This document shows, piece after piece, positions 53,601-63,374 of a DNA stretch of 64,000 nt (position 1 is the first letter of the stretch; each line of letters begins with the position of its first letter). The stretch is from contig CM054180.1 in assembly GCA_028829895.1 (NCBI GenBank), positions 105,771,635 through 105,835,634 of the forward strand, written 5' to 3'. The stretch comes from Sinotaia quadrata. Lineage: Eukaryota > Mollusca > Gastropoda > Architaenioglossa > Viviparidae. The translations under genes were made by a program, and so were the position numbers. The notes beneath the pieces are model-generated. The model did not search any database and had not been told where the DNA came from. It saw nothing but the letters and a program-made list of their open reading frames with translations.

Positions 53601-54780
53601 GAAAATTGCAATGGAGGGATTTCAATCACTGAAAAAACTTCGTCAGTTGGACGTCAGTGGTAACCCGGTTGATGTTTTCCCCGGAAACATTTTTAATGGC
53701 CTTGAGGAGCTGGAAACAGTATTGGCTGATAATTTTAAATTATGCTGCGATGCCACACTTCCGGTAGGTTTCCTTCTGAAAAACTGTCATGCGCCATCAG
53801 ATGAGATTTCTTCCTGTGAAGACCTATTGGTCTCCGATGTTTACCGGGTTTTTCTCGCTTCGCTTTGTCTCTTGACGTTGGTAGGAAACTTGAGTAGTTT
53901 TATATACCGAGTATTTATAAATAAAACAGACAGTCAATATGGCTATGGGGTGTTTGTTACACATTTGTGCGTGTCGGATTTTCTCATGGGCGTGTATCTG
54001 GCGATGATTGGCGTAGCGGACTGGACATTTCGAGGAAATTACCTCTGGGAAGACTTAACTTGGCGAAAGAGTATCACTTGCAAAGTGGCTGGCGTCATAT
54101 CGCTCTTGTCCAACGAGGTGTCGAGTTTCATCGTTTGCCTTATCACCCTCGACAGATTTCTCGTTCTTCGTTTTCCGTTAAGTCGAATTCATTTCCGGAA
54201 ACAATCTGCACAGATAGCTTGCTCTGTGGTCTGGTTAGCTGGTATGGTGTTATCCGCTTTGCCACTGACCCCTTTTGTATCTGAAGGAATTTTTTTCAGT
54301 CAAACTGCTATTTGCGTACCATTACCTATCACGAGAAAAATATTTAAAGGTCAAGGCTACTCATTTGGAATCCTGGTGGTGTTGAACTTTGCTCTCGTCC
54401 TACTGGTCGGCGTTGGCCAGCTCCTTATCTATTGGTCAATACGCATGAACAGTATACTGAGTAGCCAAACGACAAAAAGGTCAAAAGACACGATTATTGC
54501 TCGTAGATTGATTTCTGTCGTTTTGTTTGATTTTTTCTGCTGGTTTCCGATTGGTCTGCTGGGACTTCTTGCAATAAGTGGATGGCCCATTCCCAGCACA
54601 GTTAATATTCCTATAGTGATCTTTGTACTGCCTCTGAACTCTATGTTGAACCCATTTCTGTACACAATGAACTTCATTCATGAACACTGGGTGCGTGCCA
54701 GTGAACGACTTGAGGAGAAACGTATTCTACTGGAATTTAAAAGACTGAATCGAAGTACAATTTATGATTATTCCACTTAA
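50165..54780 (+). CDS. GRL101-like receptor, plus-strand paralog (LDLa-CTLD-LDLa-LRR-7TM), 5' exons not found
   Basis: Exons 50165-50583, 51246-51783 and 52714-54780 join in phase (2, then 0) to give 1007 codons with no stop. The order is LDLa, C-type lectin domain, LDLa-type modules, two further LDLa, LRR cap, LRRs, 7TM and cytoplasmic tail. Unlike the minus-strand paralog, its 7TM has all the usual activation motifs: LVGN in TM1, SD in TM2, LDRF after TM3 (Asp 54151-54153, Arg 54154-54156), CWFP in TM6 and NPFLY in TM7 (Asn 54649-54651). I infer a signalling-competent G-protein-coupled receptor at the plasma membrane with a lectin/LDLa/LRR ectodomain. A signal peptide and the CUB exons seen in the paralog were not recognised upstream, so the model is 5'-incomplete or the gene lost them. 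Confidence 0.82.
50624..50667. repeat. (TA)n microsatellite
   Basis: About 20 TA units in intron A. Confidence 0.95.
50725..50985. repeat. Degenerate tandem repeat, about 4 copies of 55-85 bp
   Basis: Units contain TTGTATACATTGTACAGAGT, AATACTCATAACTAGACTAA and TCCTATAATGGGAGTCTAGA; unit length varies by a TACAGTTAGAAATAGA insert. Confidence 0.85.
51246..51783 (+). CDS. Exon B of the plus-strand receptor: lectin-domain end and LDLa modules
   Basis: Starts with YRWMTEWADETVAYTV, ends the lectin fold at NLLCERK, then has CPAGHVQQTFLACD and the acidic LDLa half CDFRSDCSDESDEDFC. HDCGNLQ is the first half of an LDLa completed by the next exon. The donor is CAG followed by GTAATG. Its 538-bp length and phases equal those of exon 4 in the minus-strand gene, direct evidence that the genes are paralogs. 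Confidence 0.93.
51855..52010. repeat. 53-bp tandem repeat, 3 copies, in intron B
   Basis: The unit is AGATAACTTGCGTTCTTTAC, ATTTTAATTATTGTACAACT and AACTTTGGTATAC. Confidence 0.93.
52558..52713 (+). repeat. 52-bp tandem triplication of the exon C splice acceptor
   Basis: The unit runs TGTTTCACAAGTCGTTATAA, CAGTTGTTCTTTACATTGTG and TCATCTAACCAG. Every copy ends in the same CTAACCAG acceptor followed by TGTTTCACAAGTC, so three equivalent acceptors precede 52610, 52662 and 52714. Only the third leads into open sequence. The other two reach TAA after 15 codons. Confidence 0.93.
52714..54780 (+). CDS. Exon C of the plus-strand receptor: LDLa end, 2 LDLa, LRRs, 7TM
   Basis: Begins CFTSHERCDGREQC with GADEKDC, completing the LDLa from exon B. 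The upstream Met frame at 52633 is only translation of the repeated intron end. It has two more LDLa modules, CPENCTCHGLAFVC as LRR cap, LRRs such as LRILDLSSNKLISI, and seven helices with LTLVGN, LCVSDFLMG, LDRF, FCWFP and NPFLY. The tail has EEKRILLEFKR and ends IYDYST. The stop TAA is at 54778-54780; AATAAA follows at 54991. Confidence 0.94.
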   Translation, partial: CFTSHERCDGREQCVNGADEKDCPHSVNINSKTPFLSCAFSSLPPPATINVNRYTEMYMTKSLNCSETHFSCPETGYCMPVFLICNGVFDCPGHEDEVGCDSYTCPGFYRCRASRVCVHLSHMCDGILQCPQRDDELLCNFTCPENCTCHGLAFVCTQPFPAHEFPDLRYADVANTGMTLANFKNNYFLIYLNLRNCGLKDLDHSVMNNLRILDLSSNKLISITSSHLQGFKRLRDLSLAENPLKYIFPRQNIHSISFPAVQNLNMSRVYMQELDTSVFSIFPNLHTLTILDSGIEKIAMEGFQSLKKLRQLDVSGNPVDVFPGNIFNGLEELETVLADNFKLCCDATLPVGFLLKNCHAPSDEISSCEDLLVSDVYRVFLASLCLLTLVGNLSSFIYRVFINKTDSQYGYGVFVTHLCVSDFLMGVYLAMIGVADWTFRGNYLWEDLTWRKSITCKVAGVISLLSNEVSSFIVCLITLDRFLVLRFPLSRIHFRKQSAQIACSVVWLAGMVLSALPLTPFVSEGIFFSQTAICVPLPITRKIFKGQGYSFGILVVLNFALVLLVGVGQLLIYWSIRMNSILSSQTTKRSKDTIIARRLISVVLFDFFCWFPIGLLGLLAISGWPIPSTVNIPIVIFVLPLNSMLNPFLYTMNFIHEHWVRASERLEEKRILLEFKRLNRSTIYDYST

Positions 54781-54990
54781 AATAGAGAATCTGAGATTGA
54801 GAGAAGAATGCGGAACCAACAAATAATAATTTTCATGTTTGCAAAATCTCGTGAATCATAAAAGTAAACTTATTGAAGTGAAATCTGCAATTACTTGATG
54901 TATGTCAACAATAAATCTTAAAGCCATTATTTACATCAATATGACGGGCCAAATTTCCAAATATCAAGTCGCCATACGTTAAAATGAATA

Positions 54991-54996
54991 AATAAA
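54991..54996 (+). promoter_or_regulatory. Candidate polyadenylation signal of the plus-strand receptor
   Basis: AATAAA 211 bp after the stop codon; another AATAAA is at about 54909. Confidence 0.45.
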
Positions 54997-55303
54997 GTTT
55001 TCATACCACAAATGTTGTACTACACTCAGGAAATGGTGCCTGCTGTTCATCGTGTATTGAAATGGAATAAATATATCAAAACCTGGAATTGTATTTCTTG
55101 TCAAGATGAGTTCTAGTGTAAAGTTTTCTGTCAGTACATCTTTATCCTCTCGTATTTTTAAGTATGTCCCTTTCTGTGTGAAAATTGTGTTTTATTGCTG
55201 TTACTTTTAAGCGACTGTTCATTGATTGTCTCACAGTTTGTCAATTTCTCTTCTCACTGCAACAAATCTACAAATGTTATATTTGTAATATATATATATT
55301 ACA

Positions 55304-55356
<53 letters not shown>

Positions 55357-55379
55357 CGCGTGCGTGTGTGTTTGCGCGT

Positions 55380-55448
<69 letters not shown>

Positions 55449-55449
55449 T
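55304..55449. repeat. (GT)n with (GA)n tail
   Basis: GT tract with TTTG/CGCG interruptions, then about 10 GA units. A shorter GT-type stretch is at the equivalent place after the truncated paralog (59948-60020). Confidence 0.95.
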
Positions 55450-55523
55450 GTAGACAGACAGACATGTAGGTAGATAGTTAGATAATAGGTGGAAGAATGA
55501 ATGGATAGATGGATATACCTAGA

Positions 55524-55548
55524 TAGATAGATAGATAGATAGATAGAT
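55524..55548. repeat. (GATA)n microsatellite
   Basis: About six GATA units. Confidence 0.9.
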
Positions 55549-57340
55549 GTTGGTATGCGTAATATATTTGTTTGAACTTGTTGCTTATACACATCATCAA
55601 ACAGTCCAAAAATAATTATTCTCTGGGAATAAATATATAATATTTTAAAAATTAAAGAGCGAGAGAGAATAGTATGATCAGACCTGTTGACAAATGTGAG
55701 TGCCTATTCAATGCAGAAGTAATCATAAAATCTTCTCGTTGAATGACACCAGCTCAGAGTACTTCTCGGCATTCTAATCTGTGAATAGAGTGCATCTAGT
55801 CACTTGCGCTCTTCTTCTCACACTCGTAGCCGTAGTGTATAAAGTGTGAAACACCTATTGTCAGTCTGATTGTTTATATCAGAATCTTGCTTCGTGCTAC
55901 CTGGAACCAACCACCCTAGGAAATGAGCGAGCGAAAGAGATAGAATATTTTGCACGCTTTGGGATGGACTTCGATGTCTGCAAACTGTTTTCATGCCAAT
56001 CAGCAACGCCACTGTATAATTAATTTCATGCATACAGAGAATACTTTTATTCATTTTAATTTGTCTTTTTTTTCTTGTAGCAGATTGAAACGAGATCCCT
56101 AAGTCGTTGTATCTATAAATAGTTCAGAAAGTACACAAAATTTTCAGTGAAACATAATTGTATAGAATGCTTATAAATGTTACAGAACAGCTATCATACT
56201 GCATACTATGTCTACATTTCATGATTAACCACAATGACATTGAAATAAAATAGTGCAAGGGATAAATTAATGGACACAAACTGCTTCAACAAGCGCCAAA
56301 TTTATTCATTCACTAGAACCGACGAGAGTAAAGGAATAATTAATTTTATCATAATCAATAGAAATAGTTTTAATATAAAAGATAAATTGTAACGCCCAAT
56401 AACATTTTACATTTTCAAACTTAAGACAACCTTTTTAATATTTGTTGTTAGGAGGCTGGGCGATGTTTTACTAGATTTTATTCATTCATTATTTTTCTTA
56501 TTTATTGTTGGGAGGCTGATCGACGTTTTATACCCCTGAATGATAAGGATTACAAACCTACACCCAAAACTATACTTTATATAAGAAAACAATATTAAAA
56601 ATAATACTAATCTCCCTTTGCAAACTGTGAAGGTTTCAATTCATGGTGCTGGCGGGTTGCCAATTGTATAAAGAAATATTCTAAAAATATTTCTTCCTAC
56701 TCTTCATTTACAAGCCGAAAAGGAAATTATTTGTTGGTTTTGGGTAGAATAATGAAAAAGACCAAAATTTTAATAACAACAGTTCTAACTACAAATACAG
56801 TAACATAGAAACACTTGCATACATATACTTAACAAACACTCGTACGCACACAACACTTAGTATAAATTAATGATAAAGACATTTTTAAATTCTACTAAAT
56901 GAATGAAAACAAAGCAGCTGAGCATTAAAATAAAACAACTGACCAATAGTTGCCAGTCTGACAACTGAATTATTTACACAAGAATGGACACTGCTTCAGG
57001 TTTCTATGTGTTGTTATGCATATATGCGTTTAAATGTATGTGTATGTGTGGTAATTGAATTTATTATCGTGAAAATTCTGCAAAACGCACTATATATTTT
57101 CAACAACAAAATTAAAAGTCTTCATTACTGCGATTTATTTCTATATAATCCAATAACTGATCGGTTAACTGCTCGACAGCCTGACTTTTAATTCTATAAT
57201 CTTCATTGAAAAAACTAATGTTTTACAGTAGCTTTTTATCAGCTTATTTTTACCATTATTGAGTTAGTCAAGGGAGACTAAGATAGAATTCTCGTACTAA
57301 GGGGGAATTGTTTCCCTTGGACTGCAGAACTGCCCTTCAA
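55549..57340. other. Intergenic sequence, no gene seen
   Basis: AT-rich DNA between the intact receptor and its truncated paralog. Two similar stretches near 56440 and 56500 (TTGTTGGGAGGCTG with CGATGTTTTA) form a small duplication. No coding support. Confidence 0.45.
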
Positions 57341-57735
57341 TTGTTAAAATTGTTGTGAGAAAAAATGATCAAAATTGTCAGTCAATAAAAGTGCAGTGTA
57401 CCACGATGCATAGAGTTTGCATACATTTTGTCACTTAAACTAATCCGCCAACACCTGACCAGTGACAGGAACTGTCAAGATACTGTTGATATGTTTACTA
57501 AATATATAAAATATTACTTAAAATAGATATCCTTGTAAACATGAAGAAAGAATTTTAAAAATTACATTAGGGAAATAATTATATACACTAATTTGCATAT
57601 TTAGTAAACATATCAACATTATCTCGACAGTCCCTGTCACTTGTCATATAATTATATGAACGAATTTACATATTTAGTTAACATATCAGTCCCTGTCATT
57701 GGTCAGGTAAATAATTATATACACGAATTTACATA
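57341..57735. repeat. Dispersed repeat with inverted arms (partner 825-1090)
   Basis: The segment ACCTGACCAGTGACAGGAAC plus CTGTTGATATGTTTACTAAA (about 57455-57510) recurs inverted at 57595-57640 (TTTAGTAAACATATCAACAT, CCCTGTCACTTGTC) and again, shorter, at 57675-57710. The right end stops exactly where the truncated receptor begins. Confidence 0.75.
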
Positions 57736-58581
57736 TTGCGAAATTGTGGATTAAAATATCTCGATCATTCTGTAATGAGTAATTTGCGGATTCTTGATCT
57801 CAGCAGTAACAAACTAATCAGTATAACGTCTTCCCATTTGCAAGGATTTAAACACCTTCGGGACTTGTCATTAGCAGACAACCCACTAAAATATATTTTC
57901 CCAAAACAAAACTTTCATTCAACATTTTTTCCAGTTGTTCAGAATTTAAATATGTCTCGTGTGTACATGCAGGAACTAGACACAAGTGTATTTAGCATCT
58001 TTCCAAACCTTCACACACTGACAATACTTGACAGCGTTATTGAGAAAATTGCAATGGAGGGATTTCAATCACTGAAAAGACTTCGTCAGTTGGACGCTCG
58101 TGGTAACCCGGTTGATATTTTCCCCAGAAACATTTTTAACGGCCTTGAGGAGCTGGAAACAGTTTTGGCTGATAATTTTAAATTATGCTGCGATGCCACG
58201 CTTCCGGCAGGCTTCCTTTTGCTCTTCATTTATTGGTCAATACGCACGAACAGTATAGTGAGTAGCCAATCGACAAAATTATCTAAGGACGCGATAATTG
58301 CTCGTAGATTGATTTCAGTCGTTTTGTTTTATTTTTTCTGCTGGTTTCCAATTGGTCTTCTGGGACTTCTTGCATCAAGTGGATGGCCCATTCCCAGCAC
58401 AGTTAATATTCCTATAGTGATCTTTGTACTGCCGCTCAAATCTATGTTGAACATATTTCTGTACACAATGAACATAATTCATGAACGCTGGGTGCGTGCC
58501 AGTGAACGACTTGAGGAAAAACGTATTCTACTGGAATTTGAAAGACAGGATCGAAGTACTATTTATGATTATTCCACTTAA
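57736..58581 (+). pseudogene. Truncated plus-strand GRL101-like paralog: LRRs fused to TM6-TM7
   Basis: A second copy of exon C, highly similar at protein level, open for 281 residues. The 5' part (LDLa modules, LRR cap and first LRR) is missing; the join to the upstream repeat falls inside the LRR coding RNCGLKYL. Between CDATLPAGFLL and FIYWSIRTNS, 214 codons are gone compared with the intact gene (53779-54420). The missing 642 bp is the only length difference, and the frame is preserved. It removes TM1 to TM5. What remains is LRRs, TM6 (FCWFP), TM7 with NIFLY in place of NPFLY, and the IYDYST tail. It has no start codon context, signal peptide or intact 7TM, so I call it a pseudogene even though no stop interrupts it. 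Confidence 0.88.
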
Positions 58582-59112
58582 AATAGAGAATCTGAGACTG
58601 AGAGAAGAATAAGTACAATTTATGATTATTCCACTTAAAATAGAGAATCTGAGATTGAGAGAAGAATAAGTACAATTTATGATTATTCCACTTAAAATAG
58701 AGAATCTGAGATTGAGAGAAGAATAAGTATAATTTATGATTATTCCACTTAAAATAGAGAATCTGAGATTGAGAGAAGAATAAGTACAATTTATGATTAT
58801 TCCACTTAAAATAGAGAATCTGAGAGTGAGAGAAGAATAAGTACAATTTATGATTATTCCACTTAAAATAGAGAATCCGATATTGAGAGAAGAATAAGTA
58901 CAATTTATGATTATTCCACTTAAAATAGAGAATCTGAGAGTGAGAGAAGAATAAGTACAATTTATGATTATTCCACTTAAAATAGAGAATCTGAGAGTGA
59001 GAGAAGAATAAGTACAATTTATGATTATTCCAGTCAAAAAAGAGAATCTGAGATTGAGAGAAGAATAAGTACAATTTATGATTATTCCTCTTAAAATAAT
59101 GAATCTAAGATT
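58556..59112. repeat. 57-bp tandem repeat made from the receptor's stop-codon region, about 9.7 copies
   Basis: The unit is AAGTACAATTTATGATTATT, CCACTTAAAATAGAGAATCT and GAGATTGAGAGAAGAAT. The first half is the end of the coding sequence (STIYDYST and TAA); the second is the 3' flank. The intact gene has one unit (54757-54813). The 57-bp period creates spurious minus-strand repeat ORFs of about 170 residues. Confidence 0.96.
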
Positions 59113-59282
59113 GAGAGAAGACTAAGAAAACCAACAAACAATAATTTTCATTTCATCAAAAAATCGTGAATCGTAAAAAAAAAAAATACTGGACTGAGAT
59201 CTGCAATTGCTTGAAAGATAATTCAACATTAAATCTTAAATTTTACTTACGACAGAAATATAATCTGTACAAAAATCAAGTC

Positions 59283-59526
59283 GTCAAACGTTTTAATAAA
59301 TAAATTTATCTCACTTAAATAAATAAATTTATCTCACTTAAATAAATAAATTTATCTCACTTAAATAAATAAATGTATCTCACTTAAATAAATAACTTTA
59401 TCTCACTTAAATAAATAAATTTATCTCTTAAATAAATAAATTTATCTCACTTAAATAAATACATTTATCTCACTTAAATAAATAAATTTATCTCACTTAA
59501 ATAAATAAATTTATCTCACTTAAAAA
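59283..59526. repeat. 23-bp tandem repeat, about 10 copies
   Basis: The unit is AAATAAATAAATTTATCTCA plus CTT, with one shortened unit. It corresponds to the AATAAATAAAGTTT stretch downstream of the intact gene, present there once. Confidence 0.94.
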
Positions 59527-59577
59527 GTGTTGTATCACGTTCAGCAAATGGTGTACGTAGATCATCATGTATTGAAA

Positions 59578-59765
59578 GAAATAAATATCTCAAAATCTGG
59601 AACTTTTATTCTTGTCATAATATCTCAAAACCTGGAACTTTTATTCTTGTCATGAATATCTCAAAACCTGGAACTTTTATTCTTGTCATGAATATCTCAA
59701 AACCTGGAACTTTTATTCTTGTCATGAATATCTCAAAACTTGGAAATTTTATTCCTCTCATGAAC
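59578..59765. repeat. About 36-bp tandem repeat, 5 copies
   Basis: The unit is AATATCTCAAAACCTGGAAC and TTTTATTCTTGTCATG. The intact gene's flank has it once (about 55068-55105). Confidence 0.93.
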
Positions 59766-60039
59766 ATTTCTAGTATAAATTTTCTACCTGTACAAATCTC
59801 CATCTCCTTCAACTATGTCTCTTTCTGTGTTTGAAAACTGTAATTTATATTATGAATACTTTTAATCGAATTTTAATAGATTGTCTTCTAGTTTGTGATT
59901 TTTTTCTTCTCTCTCAACATATATACAAATTTTATATTTTAATATATGTGTGTGAGTATATATGTGTGTCAGTATACATGTGTATGAGTATACACGTGTG
60001 TGAGTATATATGTGTGTGTAGAAATGCAGGTAACTAGAT

Positions 60040-60124
60040 AGATGGATGGATGGATGGATTGATGGATGGCGTGATGCCAACGCCACTGATTTAATTATTA
60101 TTATTATTATTATTATTATTATTT
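60040..60124. repeat. (GGAT)n and (ATT)n microsatellites
   Basis: GGAT units at 60040-60068 and an ATT run at 60092-60124. Confidence 0.9.
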
Positions 60125-61130
60125 AATCATCCATAACTAACTGCAAGTGATGAGAATCTTAATTTATGTTATTAATAATTCTCCAGCAGACACCTTTTAT
60201 CTCTCCCACTTGGTGGATACACGAGCACTGTAAATATTTTCTCCCTTCCACAACATTAAAGATAACTATTTACAGTCAAACAGACTTTCATAGCTGGAAA
60301 ACGTCTTACTAAATGAGAAGACAAATTCATTTTTAATTTATATTTAGCGAGGGTCCCCCACCGTCCACCCATTTTCTTCTCCATCACAAGGTTATCAATA
60401 CTTGTAAGAAAGTCAATACGTTCATGAAATCAACAATCAAATATTGATATAAAAATACATTGAGAAAGATTATTTAGCATCATTATTTCCATGAAACCAT
60501 GTTGAAAACACTGACACACAGTTATTAACTTGACACTTTCTCCTGCTATAAAAGGTCCACAAAGCACAATATCAATTACAGCAATTCCAATACTTCTTTA
60601 TACAGAAATCCGTGATGTATTCAGCATATCTTGTCACCATACATCGATGGAGTATAGTGTATTCTCCACACTTACCCACGCCTCCCACCTCTACCATGTT
60701 CAGTCAAATCAGTTTACAATCATTAAACTGTGAGATTCAAATAACACACACAAAGAAAGACAGGCTGCTTCACCCAGAAAAACATAATCAGGCAGCAAAT
60801 GCTAAGTTTCTAGTTTATCACTTTATCCGTTCAGCGTCCAGCAAAAAAATCATGTATTACAGTACCCAATAAAAACAATTGTAACAAATTGGCTGCTGAA
60901 GTGATGGCACATGTTTCCTTCACTCTGATTGGTTAATTTTAGTGACTAGGATAACTGAGACTGAGCATGTGCATCTATGGAGAGTTATGGTCCCAGTGGC
61001 ATACAGACCAGTTTGACTACGAGGATTATTGGTCCCAGTGTCACTCTACGGGTTAACACTCCTTTCTTTTTTACTACATTCCAATCTCAACTTACAGTTT
61101 CCTGAAACAGTATTTATTAATCCGATACAT
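60120..61130. repeat. Dispersed repeat, partner of 41690-42765
   Basis: Direct-orientation homolog of the block upstream of the minus-strand receptor. The two copies start beside ATT-rich sequence and end at GTATTTATTA. LINE B endonuclease sequence begins immediately after this copy. Confidence 0.75.
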
Positions 61131-61134
61131 GCGC

Positions 61135-63319
61135 ATAACCGGAATCAGAAAAAATAATAAAGTACTAGAAACAATCTCATTATTTGAAAACCACATGATC
61201 ATAGGGGACGTCAATGCAATACATCCATGCTGGACTAATGGAAAGAAATATAAATAAGGACAACTACTACACGACTGGCTAATGAAAAACAAACTAAACT
61301 TCTTGGAAGCCCCTAAACCCACCAGACACCAAAACACCCTCAATATTGCACTAATGACCCCAAACCTCACACTAGATACTATGATCACAACAGACGATAA
61401 TAACTACACCAGTGACCACCATCATATCATACTAGATATAAACACCAAACATAAATACAATACAAATACATACTAAATCCTAACATGGCATATACCCAAA
61501 GGCAATTGTGAAACCTACCAACACAATATAGAACTAACAAGAGAGCAACAACTAAAACATGAAAACACGAACACATGGGCCACAAACATAACAAATGTCA
61601 TCGCCAAAGCAGCAAACTCAGCCTTCTCACTCACTCAAACACACACCATCCCTCCATCAACCACCCAGTGGAATCAACAATTAGAAGGAATCAAACAAGA
61701 AAGGAAAAAAGCACTCAGAAAGTACATAAAACAACCAAACCATGAAATCGCTACGAAAAACTATTACAACATCAGCACCAGTTATATAAAATAAATAAAA
61801 AAGGGAAGAAAAAAATCATGGGAAATGACATGCAACAAACTAAACAAACAAAAAACAAACAAACAAAAAACAACCAAACAAATATGGGACAAAACAAAAC
61901 AAATAATGGGACAAAACAAAACAAATAATGGGTACAGGCGAGAAGTAAAGCATGATTCCACCACTAATAACCTACCAAAAATCAAAAACACAAACTACCT
62001 CAGAAAAAGAAATTGCAGAGATATTGGCAGACACATTTCAAGCCAACAGGAACCACAAACCATAAAAAACCAAACATCTCCAAACAATCATAAAGATACT
62101 AACATCACTAGAAAAAACCAACAACAAAAATTAAAAAAAATATCTAACCCAAATAAACACACCCATCATAGTAGTAGAAGTCAAACACAATAAAAAAAAG
62201 TGTCAGATCAAGATAAACTAACATACCATTTCCTCATGACTACCATACAACATTTTAAATAACTTACAACTTTTCAACAAATATGGAAAACAAGCGAAAA
62301 ACCAACACTTTAGAAATACGCAAATATAATACCGATACCAAAATCCGACAAGACCACACACAACCAAACTCATACAGACCAATCTCCTTACTCCCAGCTT
62401 TAGCAAAACACTAGAAACAATAGTAAACAAGAGACTGATACACTACCTAGAAACGAAAAACCAGTGCAACATGGATTCAGACCCATAAGATTAACCATAG
62501 ATGCCACCAACAGACTTATAGACAACTTCATGATAGACAGACTACAAAGGGACAACATCATGATGACAGACTACAAAGGGACAACATCACGATAGACATA
62601 CAAAGGGACATCATGATAGACAGACTACAAAGGGACAACATCATGATAGACAGACTGCAAAGAAAACACTCAGTAGTAATCTTCAAAACAAAAAAAAATA
62701 CAAAAACAAATTTTTAAAAGAAAAACAATATTGGATAAATATTTAACTTTGTGTGTATAAGAAAACCGCCTTGCAACCTTGTTTGACAAAACCTATGAAA
62801 AAATACACGTGTGTTGAACTTTATATAAGGGCCCACCCACGTTCTTTGTACCGGGACCTGGACCTACTCTAGGCGGCTCTGATTGCCTTCATAATACACA
62901 ACGCACCCACAGTTCGAACCGACAGTAATTTTCCATTTGTCTTGAAGAAGGTTACATAACGCTTTGGAAGATTAAAACAACATTCAAAAGAAATTGCGCT
63001 TAAACACTCAAAGGGAAGGTATCTTTATTATCACCACATTTACGTTGTGCACACACGTCTGAGTTCTATTAATAACATTTCTACAAAGATCACGTGATTC
63101 GCATGCTCTAGTGCAGTCAAACAAGAAATGGTTGAAAATCTAAATTTTTTCGACTTTTCAGTAATTTCAGATATGGTTTAGAAATTAATTTGTTCAATGG
63201 TTTGATTTACATGGTTACACGATTTAATATAAAATGGATTGGAAACATATTTCAGTAAATAATATTTACACTTGAAAAACCCCTTATTAAAATTACTACC
63301 AACTTACTCAAGCGTGCAG
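61135..63319 (+). mobile_element. Degenerate LINE B copy 2: endonuclease plus RT fragment
   Basis: From about 61190 the plus strand encodes MIIGDVNAIHPCW, then after an in-frame TAA, GQLLHDWLMKNKLNFLEA, TRHQNTLNIALMT and NYTSDHHHIILDI. These are the ordered motifs of an apurinic-type LINE endonuclease. A linker with NQQLEGIKQERKKALRKYIK follows, then A-rich sequence nearly identical to 10505-12042, including SYRPISLLPALAK near 62370. Stops, a frameshift and the loss of most RT motifs make it inactive. A Jockey- or CR1-like clade is likely but not shown. Confidence 0.82.
62527..62662 (+). repeat. About 30-bp tandem repeat inside LINE B copy 2
   Basis: Same unit as 11165-11378 with fewer copies (about four to five, one shortened). 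Confidence 0.85.
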
Positions 63320-63374
63320 ACTTAAATATAAAACGCGTTAATATATCTTTTCACCAAACACAAACTTCGAATGT

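Noticed and set aside
58528..59074. Minus-strand repeat ORFs of about 170 residues
   Set aside because: They are antisense translations of the 57-bp tandem repeat derived from the receptor's 3' end.
60530..60872. Overlapping short ORFs in the 60-61 kb repeat
   Set aside because: They are not conserved in the partner repeat at 41.7-42.8 kb and show no domain.
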